Positions 1 through 9,048 are shown, counted from the first letter of the stretch. The stretch is DNA of 64,000 bases from Desulfovibrio sp. (GCA_031279825.1 JAITHT010000046.1:1-64000), one strand, 5' to 3'. A program made the numbers and translations. Notes: generated by a model from the sequence alone, not told the origin.

Positions 1-39
1 GTGTCCTGAGTCATAAATTCGCATTAAAAATCAGGACAC
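1..39. repeat. Inverted repeat GTGTCCTGA...TCAGGACAC at the window edge
   Basis: Perfect 9-bp arms, followed by a second hairpin AAGCCGAAAA-TCACGT-TTTCGGCTT (about 94-115). Confidence 0.6.
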
Positions 40-175
40 TAGCCGCCGGGCCGTATTGCCCGGCGCGCCGCCGCAGGCGGCGGGAGCAAGCCGAAAATCA
101 CGTTTTTCGGCTTGCGATCTTCTCAGAAGTCTGTAAGCAAATTTCTGAGACACCACACGAGGATGCCCAAACAAC

Positions 176-2224
176 TCACTCTTGTTCCAGTAGCTCAAAA
201 ACATCCCTACTGCGCGGGGTAAGACGAATACGCAATTCAAGCCGACGCTCCGGGAGTTCTCCCGACGAGGTCCGGCGAAACTGCTGGTCATAGCCGGTGC
301 CGGTGGGGATGCCGTAAACGGAGATCTGCAATTTGGAACCTCTGGCATAAAGCATGGAGGCCAAGGTGCGCGCCCGGGCCTGGCTTAACTCGAAATTGCG
401 CTTGTCATTGCCCGAAGCGTCGGCGTAGCCGTAAACGGCAAGACTGACTACAATCCCCATTTCTCCTGCCAAATGCTCAATCTCAGAAAGAGTATCTACT
501 ATATTTTTCAGTTTTGGCAAGTCCACCGGTATGGGTACATCTTTGCCCAGAGGAAATTCCACAACGCTTGATTCAACCATGCGCACCATGTCGAAGAGCG
601 TATCCAGGCGCGAATCCTTAAGATCGGTTATAACGAGTTCCTTAATGCCGGGTACGGTTTTGGCCGTCCGTTTGATCTGCAGAATCCACTGCAAAGGAGC
701 AGAGCCCGAGAAGGTGAGCGTGCCGTCGCGCGTATATTTCATGCGCGTGCCTTCGGGCGGACGCAGTTCTTCCTGCACCCGCAGGGCTACAATTTCCGGA
801 TCAAAGGAGTCATAGGGAGTTTCCACCACATCAAAATCATAGGAACGGCCGCCGGCTTCCTGTATGATCAGGGGAATCGATCTGGCCAGTTTGTCGTGCA
901 GGCAGGTTATGCGCCACGGTTGATCCGTCGTGCGGTTCACGTGCAGGACAAGCACTCCGGGTTCCTTGCTCAGAATATCGAGAATTTTTTCACGAAACTG
1001 GTGCTGTTGCCGCTGCAAAAGCGCTCGCTGCTCCCCAAGGAGCGTCAGTTGCTGCTTCAGGAGCTCCCCTGTAGCCATTTCTTGCGCCGCCGTATACCTC
1101 GCGTACAGCCACATGCCCGTACCGGCGGCCATGAGCAGAAGCAGCAGCGCCAGCAGGGAGCGGATCCAAATGGGCGAAATTCTGCCCTCTTCAACAAATT
1201 TCGATTCCAGGCAGTCATCAAGCAATCCCCGGACGGCGAGAAAGGGCTCGTTGTCTCCGTTATAATTCTCCAGAACATCCGCCTGATCCACAAGTATGAG
1301 GTCAAGGGAGGAGCGCAGTGTCTCGCGGAATTTTATAGGCGGGGTGCCGCGCACCACGCAGGCGAGGTAGGCCAGAGGATGTTTTTCTACGAGGATGGTG
1401 AACTCCCCAAGCTGCAACTGTTCCAGAGAGCCTTCCCCACCGCTTGCAAAGCAATCGCGCACGAAATCCTGGATGGCGGTGAGCATGGCCGAGACCATGT
1501 CCGCATCCTGGGATTCCACTCCTTCGCCGACAATGTGGGTCAGCACGAGGCCGGTAGAGGCGTGAATAAGAAAGATCTGTTCCACCCTGTATACCAGGGT
1601 ATGCATCAGCACCACTTCGCTGAAGGGCTTGCCCGTGCGCAATGCTTCGAGCCTCCAGCGCAGCCCCTTCCAGGAGAAGGACATTTCTATGCTTTTATTA
1701 AAGCCCTCAAGCATGCTGCGAAAGGTTTCGGCAATTGAGCGGCGGATGGCCGGACCCATAATGGGAAATAAGGCGTTGGCGAAGGAGGCGCGATTCTTGC
1801 CGAAGGAGCGAGTGAGGATACTCCCCACAAGCGGCTCAAGAACGCGTTCCAGCTTGTCGTCCTTACGGGAGCGTAATAAAAGCGCCTCAGCCACCACAGA
1901 ACTTATCTCTTTGGAGTGCAGGCCGGGATCAGACAGGCGGGCATTGATCTGATCCAGCATGAGGAGTTCCCGTTGGAACATAAGGCGGCGTAAGGCGACA
2001 AGATCCGGCTCGTCAGGCGGCGGAGGCAGAGAGGGGGAGGCGTCTTGCGGATCGTCGGAAGGTAGTTCTCCCGTCTGCGGGGGAGAAGGCCCCGCTCCGG
2101 AATCAGCGCCGGAGGCGTCGGGAAAAACGTCCTGCCTGAGGGGCAAAGGTTTCATTTCCCCTTGAGGGTCCGTCGACGGGCCGCTTAAGAGGGAATCCGT
2201 CGGAAGAAAACTGCCGTCAGGCAT
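176..2224 (-). CDS. Inner-membrane protein with cytoplasmic N-terminal domain, one TM helix, BON-like segment and C-terminal OmpA domain
   Basis: 690-aa ORF. TM SLLALLLLLMAAGTGMWLYA; OmpA-type motif VYGYADASGNDKRNFELSQARARTLASML...ERRLELRIRL. Start ATG at 2224 overlaps the stop of the upstream gene. Confidence 0.8.
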   Translation of the reverse strand: MPDGSFLPTDSLLSGPSTDPQGEMKPLPLRQDVFPDASGADSGAGPSPPQTGELPSDDPQDASPSLPPPPDEPDLVALRRLMFQRELLMLDQINARLSDPGLHSKEISSVVAEALLLRSRKDDKLERVLEPLVGSILTRSFGKNRASFANALFPIMGPAIRRSIAETFRSMLEGFNKSIEMSFSWKGLRWRLEALRTGKPFSEVVLMHTLVYRVEQIFLIHASTGLVLTHIVGEGVESQDADMVSAMLTAIQDFVRDCFASGGEGSLEQLQLGEFTILVEKHPLAYLACVVRGTPPIKFRETLRSSLDLILVDQADVLENYNGDNEPFLAVRGLLDDCLESKFVEEGRISPIWIRSLLALLLLLMAAGTGMWLYARYTAAQEMATGELLKQQLTLLGEQRALLQRQQHQFREKILDILSKEPGVLVLHVNRTTDQPWRITCLHDKLARSIPLIIQEAGGRSYDFDVVETPYDSFDPEIVALRVQEELRPPEGTRMKYTRDGTLTFSGSAPLQWILQIKRTAKTVPGIKELVITDLKDSRLDTLFDMVRMVESSVVEFPLGKDVPIPVDLPKLKNIVDTLSEIEHLAGEMGIVVSLAVYGYADASGNDKRNFELSQARARTLASMLYARGSKLQISVYGIPTGTGYDQQFRRTSSGELPERRLELRIRLTPRSRDVFELLEQE

Positions 2225-2948
2225 CCTCAGACCCGTGATCGTCGTCAACTCGGCTTACGGTGTCATCGTCATCCGTCCGCGTATCCTGAATCGCCACCAG
2301 TGGAGAAAGTTCCGAGGACCACTGGCCGCTCAACTTTACGGCCATTTCCGTCAGCATGGCCGAGAAAGAAGAACGGTACACCATATCGTGGCGGATCTGC
2401 GCGGCCGTGTTTGCCAACACGTCCAAGGCGTTTTGATAGCGCTCTTCTATCTTGTTGGAGAGGCTCCCGCTTTCCTCAAGGAGAATCCGGCGCAATTCAC
2501 GTTCCGCGGTATCCAGAGTACTTGATACCTTGGCGATTTTCCTTTCAAGGATTGCAACGGCCGTCGCGATTTCTTTGCTCAAAAGACTTACAGCCTCAGC
2601 CCGTTCGCGCTGTTCGTTTTTGAGTGCCTCCGATCGTTCCCGCTGTTCCGATCTTAAAGTTTCGCCGCGTTCGCGTTGCTCAATTTTCAGCGATTCGTCG
2701 CGTTCATTCTGCTCTTCTTTCAAGCGGTGCAGGATAGTGGCTATCTCGCTTTTCATAAAATTTTCAAGCGAATCCAGGCGCGTTTTCAAACCGTCACGGC
2801 AATCGGCCACTTCACGCATAAAGCGTTCTTCCTGGCGCTTAAAGCGGGTTTCCATATCCTTGAGTTGGGCTCCGAACAGCAGATCCCGCACTTGATCCAT
2901 CTGGGGCGCGTCTTGAGGATGGGACAGATCGCCGGAGCGTTTTGACAT
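2217..2948 (-). CDS. Coiled-coil protein with hendecad repeats, translationally coupled to the OmpA-domain gene
   Basis: 243-aa ORF, highly charged, EQRER repeats; stop overlaps the downstream start (ATGCCTGA). Confidence 0.75.
   Translation of the reverse strand: MSKRSGDLSHPQDAPQMDQVRDLLFGAQLKDMETRFKRQEERFMREVADCRDGLKTRLDSLENFMKSEIATILHRLKEEQNERDESLKIEQRERGETLRSEQRERSEALKNEQRERAEAVSLLSKEIATAVAILERKIAKVSSTLDTAERELRRILLEESGSLSNKIEERYQNALDVLANTAAQIRHDMVYRSSFSAMLTEMAVKLSGQWSSELSPLVAIQDTRTDDDDTVSRVDDDHGSEDA
2586..2717 (-). repeat. Four tandem 33-nt/11-aa repeats inside the coiled-coil CDS
   Basis: EEQNERDESLK / IEQRERGETLR / SEQRERSEALK / NEQRERAEAVS. Confidence 0.85.
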
Positions 2949-3236
2949 TGGATGTACTCCCTTATTTTTTGTGTGGCGCGTTCATCAAGATATTTTGCGG
3001 AAATCGCGAGAGCGTCGTCGTATGGACCCTTCCCGCTTTATAAAGCGCGCTTGTCGGTGAAAGTTGTCCCGCCGGCGCGGCGGACAAAACGGAAAGGCGC
3101 GTGTGTATTCTCCAAGCTGGGTTACAATATTATCAATCTTTCAACATTGTCAAGAATACGGTAGCCCCGGCTCCGTGCTTTCATCAGAACTTCCTTTGTG
3201 GTTTGAAACCCCTGCCGCAAGGCCATATAGCCCCGA

Positions 3237-3263
3237 CCCCGCCCTGAAGGGCGGGGTTTCTTT
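3237..3263. terminator. GC-rich hairpin with short T run
   Basis: CCCCGCCCTGAAGGGCGGGGTTTCTTT. Confidence 0.6.
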
Positions 3264-3276
3264 CCGGGGCGGAAAG

Positions 3277-3304
3277 CTCGGGAGGGGTAAAAAACCCTCC
3301 CGAG
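3277..3304. terminator. Hairpin CTCGGGAGGG...CCCTCCCGAG
   Basis: Perfect inverted repeat around GTAAAAAA. Confidence 0.55.
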
Positions 3305-3564
3305 CGCGAGGCGCGAAGCCATGAAGGCCTTCGCTACCTCATTTGGATCTGAAAAACGCGGTTTTTAGATCGCTCCGGCGGCTCGCAGCGTGCGGCCCAT
3401 GAGGCACAGACGACTGCTTGCCACAGGCAGGATAGCGGAATAGGGGGTGAAGGCGTTCGTTTTCACTCCCCGAAGGAGCGAGGGCCGTCCCGTTCCCGCG
3501 GGTCATCATGTATTTTCGCGGGCTGCGTCGCATGGAGCGTCTCAACGTTACAAAGCACTCATCA

Positions 3565-3611
3565 GAAAAGCAAAGGGACCGTACTCGACCAATACGATCC
3601 CTTTGCTTTTT
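3565..3611. terminator. Long hairpin, possible bidirectional terminator
   Basis: AAAAGCAAAGGGAcCGTA-ctcgaccaa-TACGaTCCCTTTGCTTTT; about 17 bp with one mismatch, T run on both strands. Confidence 0.6.
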
Positions 3612-3775
3612 CGAATCCGTCGCTACGACGCGTTCTTTCAGGAATTTCTGTCCGGCGATATCCGGCGTTGCCACACTTCCGGATTTCTCGAACAGGATCG
3701 GCCTTTCATAAAGGGGCCGATTCCACTGCGGCCAAGCTCTCTTTAACGTAGCGCCTTCACCGGGAGGAGAAATCA

Positions 3776-4120
3776 GTGAAGACGCCGACACAACCCGCTT
3801 CCGGCCATTCCGCTTTGTCTCGCATCGGAGTCATCCGGGGCTCAATACGCATCTGGGTATACCGCTTGTCCAAAGGACATGAAAAACGCATGGCTATTGA
3901 ACGAAATACGTCAGCGGACATGCTGTGCGCTTTGTTATGCATATCCCGTACCAGATATGTTGACTCCTTGGGGATGCCCGTAGCGCCCGGAGCAATTTCA
4001 AAATTAAAGCGCTCTTGCGGCGATTGCTTCGCACGCCGCGTGCCCATGAGGCACAGGCGAAATCCATTTTTTCAGACAGTATGGAACGGATCGTTTCAAA
4101 GTTACGATACGCCGGAATAA
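3776..4120 (+). CDS. Uncharacterised 114-aa ORF
   Basis: GTG start 6 nt after a strong SD (GGGAGGAG, 3762-3769); no recognised domain. Confidence 0.3.
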   Translation: MKTPTQPASGHSALSRIGVIRGSIRIWVYRLSKGHEKRMAIERNTSADMLCALLCISRTRYVDSLGMPVAPGAISKLKRSCGDCFARRVPMRHRRNPFFQTVWNGSFQSYDTPE

Positions 4121-4301
4121 CGGTAAGGTGAAAAGAACGCTATCTCAAAGATTCCCTGGGAAGGTAGGTAAGACGCTTGCATAAATTGCACATATGTGCA
4201 AAAAATGAACAGCTACTGCACATGCGTGCCTGCTCAAGGAGATTTTCCTTTGAGCGTCTTGAGCCTTGTATAATAGAGCCATAAAGAAATATGACCGGAC
4301 A

Positions 4302-4688
4302 TTACGGCGGCGTAATAGCGGCGACAATATGCGCGTCAGCCGGAAGAAAAGAGAGGAGGCGGGCTTCTTCAGGCGTGACCCAGAGCAATTCCTGCCCTTC
4401 GCGCGGGGCGGGTTCTCCGGAAAAAGCGGTAACGCGCATAAAGTGCAAGGCAACCGACAGTTCCGGGTACGCATGGGAACACGTCTGCCAAGGCATGAGA
4501 GAAATGCACGTTATGCCGAGTTCCTCGCGCAGTTCCCGGCGCAAGGTCTCTTCCATGCTCTCTCCGGGCTCCTGTTTGCCGCCGGGAAACTCCCAATAAC
4601 CGGCCAGGGATTTGCCCTCAGGCCGTCTGGCAACAAGAAAACGCCCGTTTTTCCAGAGTATGCCCACCGCTACCCGTACGCTTCTCAC
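4302..4688 (-). CDS. mutT: (Deoxy)nucleoside triphosphate pyrophosphohydrolase, NUDIX/MutT family
   Basis: Nudix box GGKQEPGESMEETLRRELREELGI; VAVGILWKNGRFLVARRPEGKSLAGYWEFPGGK. Confidence 0.9.
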   Translation of the reverse strand: MRSVRVAVGILWKNGRFLVARRPEGKSLAGYWEFPGGKQEPGESMEETLRRELREELGITCISLMPWQTCSHAYPELSVALHFMRVTAFSGEPAPREGQELLWVTPEEARLLSFLPADAHIVAAITPP

Positions 4689-4726
4689 AGAGCCTTTTTC
4701 CCTTGACGCGCCGCGTCATCTACATC

Positions 4727-4884
4727 TAGTGTTTACTCGCAAAAATAAACACTATAAAATACTGGAGGGTTTTGCGCTGACGAAGGCGGCGTAAATCGGC
4801 TGAAAATCATGTTTTTAAGCCGACACTCCTGCAGAAATATCCGTAAAAAATATACTTAGAATTTTTGCAATTAAATAGACACTA
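4727..4884. repeat. Dispersed repeat family 2, copy a (upstream of mutT)
   Basis: TAGTGTTTACTCGCAAAAATAAACACTATAAAATACTGGAGGGTTTT...GAAATATCCGTAAAAAATATACTTAGAATTTTTGCAATTA; matches 45208-45361. Confidence 0.85.
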
Positions 4885-5369
4885 GCGTCTTGTATGCTGC
4901 AATAAATAGCCTATTTTAGAGCATTTTGCAACGTGTAATGCCTGGCGGCGCCCCATATGCCCGTGCCTCAGTCCGTGCTCCGGGGGTGTCCGCGCGGGTG
5001 TCGGAAAGCATATGGCGGCCGCCTGTTCCGACAGAGCGGATGCCACTGACGGGGGAGTAACCATACAAGCCCGAAGATGCGGATAAAGGCGTTTACAGTT
5101 TATTTTCCGTGAGGTATAGAAGCCGGGCATAAGCTTGTGCGGCAAAGCCGTTGCGGGCGGGCCGGAAAAGGTGTTTTTCGGCGGAGTCGGCGGAGTGAGC
5201 GTTTTGCGCGCGCCCGGACGGATGATTGTGAGACAGTTTGGGCGAGTGGATGGAAAGCCGTTTTTTGCTGTAAAAGCGGCGTTTCTTGCGCGCCATGGCA
5301 TATACGACGGTCCGGGTGAAAGCGGAGGTCGGCTCAAAATCAATCGTAAGCGGTTTTTAAGGAGTTGTC

Positions 5370-6488
5370 ATGCCTGAAGATCTTTTGCAGAATATTCGTC
5401 CTGTCCTTCTTATGGGGCCGGGCCCTTCTCCCGTATGCGAGGCGGCGTACGCCGCATTGGGCAAGCCGACCCTGGGCCACCTGGATCCGTATTTCATCAG
5501 GATTATGGATGCGATCAAAGAACATCTGCGTCAGATATTCCATACGAAAAACGAAATGACCCTGACCATTTCCGGCACCGGATCATCGGGAATAGAAGCC
5601 TGCTTCGTCAATCTGGTTGAGCCTGGAGACAGGGTGCTCATTCTGGCAAACGGCGTTTTCGGCAAGCGCCAACAAGATATGGCTGTCCGCCTGGGCGCCC
5701 GGGTGGATGTGCTCGACGTTGCGTGGGGAGAGCCGCTTTTGCCCGACGCCGTGAAGAAAAAACTCGCCGGTAGCGCCTATGACGTCGTGTCGATGGTGCA
5801 TGCCGAAACCTCCACGGGCGTGCGCAATCCTGTGGAGGAGATCTCTCCGCTCGTCAAGTCCACGGACTCCCTGTTCATAGTGGACTGTGTCACCAGCCTC
5901 GGCTGCATCCCGGTCGATGTTGACCGTTGGGAGGCCGACGCCGCGTGTTCCTGTTCCCAGAAAGGCCTTTCCTGTCCTCCGGGTCTGGCGCCGATTACCC
6001 TTTCCGCACGGGCCATGGCCAAGGTGAAGGGGCGTAAGAGCAGAGTGTCGAATTTCTATATGGATATGACGGCACTGACCACCTATTGGGAGGGCGACTC
6101 CCGGGCTTACCACCATACCGCGCCCAGCAATATGTATTATGCACTGTACGCGGCATTGCGCGAGTTTTTGCGGGAGGGCGAGGACAAGGTTTTCTCCCGG
6201 CATCTGGACACCCACGCCATGCTGGTCAGGGAGCTTGGCGAAATGGGGCTCACTTTGAGCGTCGCCGCGCCCCATCGCCTGCCCCAGGTGAACGTGGTAG
6301 GCATTCCCGAGGGAGTGGACGACGAGCAGGTCCGCAGCCGTCTTTTAAACGAATACCGTATTGAAATCGGTGCCGGTCTCGGCGCGCTTGCCGGCAAGGT
6401 ATGGCGTATCGGCCTCATGGGGCATGGCGCCAGACGGGAAAACGTGGAGAAGCTGCTGGACGCCATGCGCCGGATACTCGGCAGGTAG
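5370..6488 (+). CDS. PLP-dependent aminotransferase, alanine-glyoxylate/serine-glyoxylate aminotransferase family
   Basis: 372 aa; LLMGPGPSPVCEAAYAALGKPTLGHLDPYF; SGTGSSGIEACFVNLVEPGD; CSQKGLSCPPGLAPI. Confidence 0.9.
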   Translation: MPEDLLQNIRPVLLMGPGPSPVCEAAYAALGKPTLGHLDPYFIRIMDAIKEHLRQIFHTKNEMTLTISGTGSSGIEACFVNLVEPGDRVLILANGVFGKRQQDMAVRLGARVDVLDVAWGEPLLPDAVKKKLAGSAYDVVSMVHAETSTGVRNPVEEISPLVKSTDSLFIVDCVTSLGCIPVDVDRWEADAACSCSQKGLSCPPGLAPITLSARAMAKVKGRKSRVSNFYMDMTALTTYWEGDSRAYHHTAPSNMYYALYAALREFLREGEDKVFSRHLDTHAMLVRELGEMGLTLSVAAPHRLPQVNVVGIPEGVDDEQVRSRLLNEYRIEIGAGLGALAGKVWRIGLMGHGARRENVEKLLDAMRRILGR

Positions 6489-6497
6489 GGGCGAGAT

Positions 6498-6776
6498 TCA
6501 CGAACTGCCCGTGATGCATTTCCGCAGGGAGGCTATTCCTGAGGAATGGCTCATATGCAGGGGAATACGGTTGGTTTTGGCGTACTTCACGGCTTCTGAG
6601 CGGGCCGCGTGGGATACCTTGCCCGTGAAAAGAATGATCATGTCCAACTCGCCGAGTTGGTTTTTGATGCTGCGTTCCTGACCGGTAAAAACTTTGAGAT
6701 CGATGCCCAGCGTTTTTGCCGTTTCTACATATTCCTTACGCAGACGGTCCATGCCGCCCACAAGAGCCGCGCACAT
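6498..6776 (-). CDS. DUF2325-family small protein downstream of feoB
   Basis: MCAALVGGMDRLRKEYVETAKTLGIDLKVFTGQ...MIILFTGKVSHAARSEAVKYAKTNRIPLHMSHSSGIASLRKCI. Confidence 0.75.
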   Translation of the reverse strand: MCAALVGGMDRLRKEYVETAKTLGIDLKVFTGQERSIKNQLGELDMIILFTGKVSHAARSEAVKYAKTNRIPLHMSHSSGIASLRKCITGSS

Positions 6777-6834
6777 AGCGACCTCCTTATTGTTGTCGTC
6801 TATAACATCCGTGTTTCGGGTATCCGGTGGAAAA

Positions 6835-9048
6835 TCACGTCCTGAGAATGATCTGGTTGACTGCCGCAGCCACGGCAAAGGCCAGACTCAGGTTGAAAAA
6901 AAGGCTGAAGAACAGCCAGCGCCACTTGCCGGATTCCTGCCTGATGATGGCCAGGGTAACAAAGCATGGGGAGTACAGCAGGGTGAAGAGAAGCAGGGCC
7001 GCGGCATTGGCGGTTGTCCATTGCTTGTCCGCCCGGATGCGCTCCGCCAGAGATGTATCGTCCTCCGCGTCCACCGCGCCGAGGGAATAGGCCGTGCCGA
7101 GGGTCGCCACTACGACCTCCTTGGCCGCTATGCCGGCCACCAGGGCGATATTGGTGCGCCAGTCGAATCCCGCCAGGCCGGTCAGGGGTTCCAGGGCGAT
7201 GCCGATTTTGCCCGCGTACGAGTTGCGCAGGGCTTCGCCGGCCAGTTCGTTGTCTATGGCGGCTATTGCCGCTTCAAGCCGGGTTTTCGGCGGACTGTCC
7301 TCTTCTTTTGCCGTCTTCTGTGCGGAGTCAGCCGGGCGTCCTGAAGAAAGGGCGGCCTTTTCGGCGGCGAATTTTTCCTTCACATCGACGGGCAGTTCCG
7401 GAAAACTCATGCCGGCCCAGATAAGAACGGAGATGGCGAGAATAATGGTGCCCGCCTTCTTGATATATTGCCAGGTACGCTCCCATGTATGGATAAGCAC
7501 GCCGCTCAAGGTAGGGAGGCGGTAGGGGGGCAATTCCATGACAAAAGGGGTGGCCGCTCCTCTGACAACGGTGCTTCGCAGCAGGCGCGCCACCAGGAGC
7601 GCCGCTGCCCAGCCCGTCAAGGTGATACAGAACATAACCAGAGCCTGGCGTTCTTCGAAAAAAATGCCCGCGAAGAGCAGGAAAACAGGGAGTTTCGCCC
7701 CGCAGGCCATGAACGGGGCGGTGAGGATGGTGGCCAGACGTTCACGCGGACTGCGCAGGGTGCGTGTGGCCATTATGCCCGGCACGGCGCACCCGCCGGC
7801 TATGCCCCCGGACACGATAAAGGGCATGATTGAGGCGCCGTGCAGGCCGAATACGCGGAAAATTCTGTCCATCATGTAGGCCACGCGCGCCATATAGCCG
7901 GAATCTTCCAGCACGGAGATAAACAGGAACATGATGACGATAAGCGGCACGAAGCTGAGGACCCCGCCCGCGCCGTCGATGACTCCCGAGGTGATCAGGG
8001 ATTTGAGCATGCCGTCGTCCATGATCCTGCCCGCCGCGCCGTGCAGCCATTCAAATCCGGCGGCCAGCCAGTCTGAAGGGTAGGCCCCGATTTCAAAGGT
8101 GACGAAATACATGGCGTACAGGAGTCCCATGAGGATAAGAGGCCCGAAGAGGCGGTTGGTCAGCACCTGATCCAGCTTGTCCGACCAGGCGATGCGGTCT
8201 CCGATGCTTTTTTCCTCCGTCAGGACGCCCTGGCGCAGTACGGAGGCGATGTAGCCGTAACGGTAGTCGGCGATGACCGCTTCCGGAAAGCTGTTCAGGG
8301 TGCTTCGCAGGTGCTTTGTTACCTCGTCGGTCACGGCCGTGAGCCGCTTGTGCGTCTCCGGCGAAAATGCCTGCCCTTGGGCCAGAATGTCGGCGTCCCG
8401 CTCCAGATATTTGATGGCGACCCAGCGGGCAGGATATTTTCCCGCAAGAACATCAGCCTGCCTCACCAGCGGGATCATGCGCGCAAGCGCCTCGTCAATA
8501 TCCGATCCGTAAGAGATTTCCAGGGGAATCCATTCGCTGTTCCGGCGTTCTTCAGCCAGCGTGACGGCGGCGGCGAGGGCTTCCTTGAGGCCTTCGCCGC
8601 GTCTTGCCACAGCGGGCACGACGGGAAGGCCGAGAAGCTCTTCCAGGCGTCTTGCGTTGATGTTCAGCCCCTTGGCTTTGGCCTCATCCATCATATTCAG
8701 CGCCAGGACGACGGGCACGCCCAGTTCCATCAACTGGACGGCCAGATAAAGATTGCGTTCAAGCACTCCGGCGTTGACGACATCCAGTACGGCGCCGGGG
8801 CGCTCTTCCGCGAGTACTTTTCGCGCCACTATCTCTTCCAGGGAATAGGCGGTCAGAGAATAGGCGCCGGGCAGGTCCACCAGGGCAACGGCGGTTTTGC
8901 CGAGATGGGCCGTGCCTTCCTTTTTTTCCACGGTAATGCCGGGATAATTGCCTACGTGCTGGCGGGCGCCTGTATACCAGTTAAAGGCGGTGGTTTTGCC
9001 CGAGTTGGGGTTTCCGGCGATGGCGATAAAATTGTTTGCGGTGAGCAT
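6835..9048 (-). CDS. feoB: Ferrous iron transport GTPase FeoB
   Basis: G1 motif AGNPNSGKTTAFN, NYPGITVEKKEG, DLPGAYSL, ALNMMDEA; Gate domains in the C-terminal half. Confidence 0.95.
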   Translation of the reverse strand: MLTANNFIAIAGNPNSGKTTAFNWYTGARQHVGNYPGITVEKKEGTAHLGKTAVALVDLPGAYSLTAYSLEEIVARKVLAEERPGAVLDVVNAGVLERNLYLAVQLMELGVPVVLALNMMDEAKAKGLNINARRLEELLGLPVVPAVARRGEGLKEALAAAVTLAEERRNSEWIPLEISYGSDIDEALARMIPLVRQADVLAGKYPARWVAIKYLERDADILAQGQAFSPETHKRLTAVTDEVTKHLRSTLNSFPEAVIADYRYGYIASVLRQGVLTEEKSIGDRIAWSDKLDQVLTNRLFGPLILMGLLYAMYFVTFEIGAYPSDWLAAGFEWLHGAAGRIMDDGMLKSLITSGVIDGAGGVLSFVPLIVIMFLFISVLEDSGYMARVAYMMDRIFRVFGLHGASIMPFIVSGGIAGGCAVPGIMATRTLRSPRERLATILTAPFMACGAKLPVFLLFAGIFFEERQALVMFCITLTGWAAALLVARLLRSTVVRGAATPFVMELPPYRLPTLSGVLIHTWERTWQYIKKAGTIILAISVLIWAGMSFPELPVDVKEKFAAEKAALSSGRPADSAQKTAKEEDSPPKTRLEAAIAAIDNELAGEALRNSYAGKIGIALEPLTGLAGFDWRTNIALVAGIAAKEVVVATLGTAYSLGAVDAEDDTSLAERIRADKQWTTANAAALLLFTLLYSPCFVTLAIIRQESGKWRWLFFSLFFNLSLAFAVAAAVNQIILRT

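Noticed and set aside
896-1738. 280-aa plus-strand ORF antisense to the OmpA-domain gene
   Set aside because: Shadow ORF of the GC-rich CDS on the other strand; no domain signature.
3339-3791. 150-aa minus-strand ORF in the gene-less region
   Set aside because: Its apparent repeated peptide (KQRDR..RSLCF on both strands) is created by the palindrome at 3565-3611.
4918-4942. TAGAGCATTTTGCAACGTG near family 2 copy a, resembling a family 1 end
   Set aside because: Only about 11 bp match and the hairpin arm is absent; too short to call.
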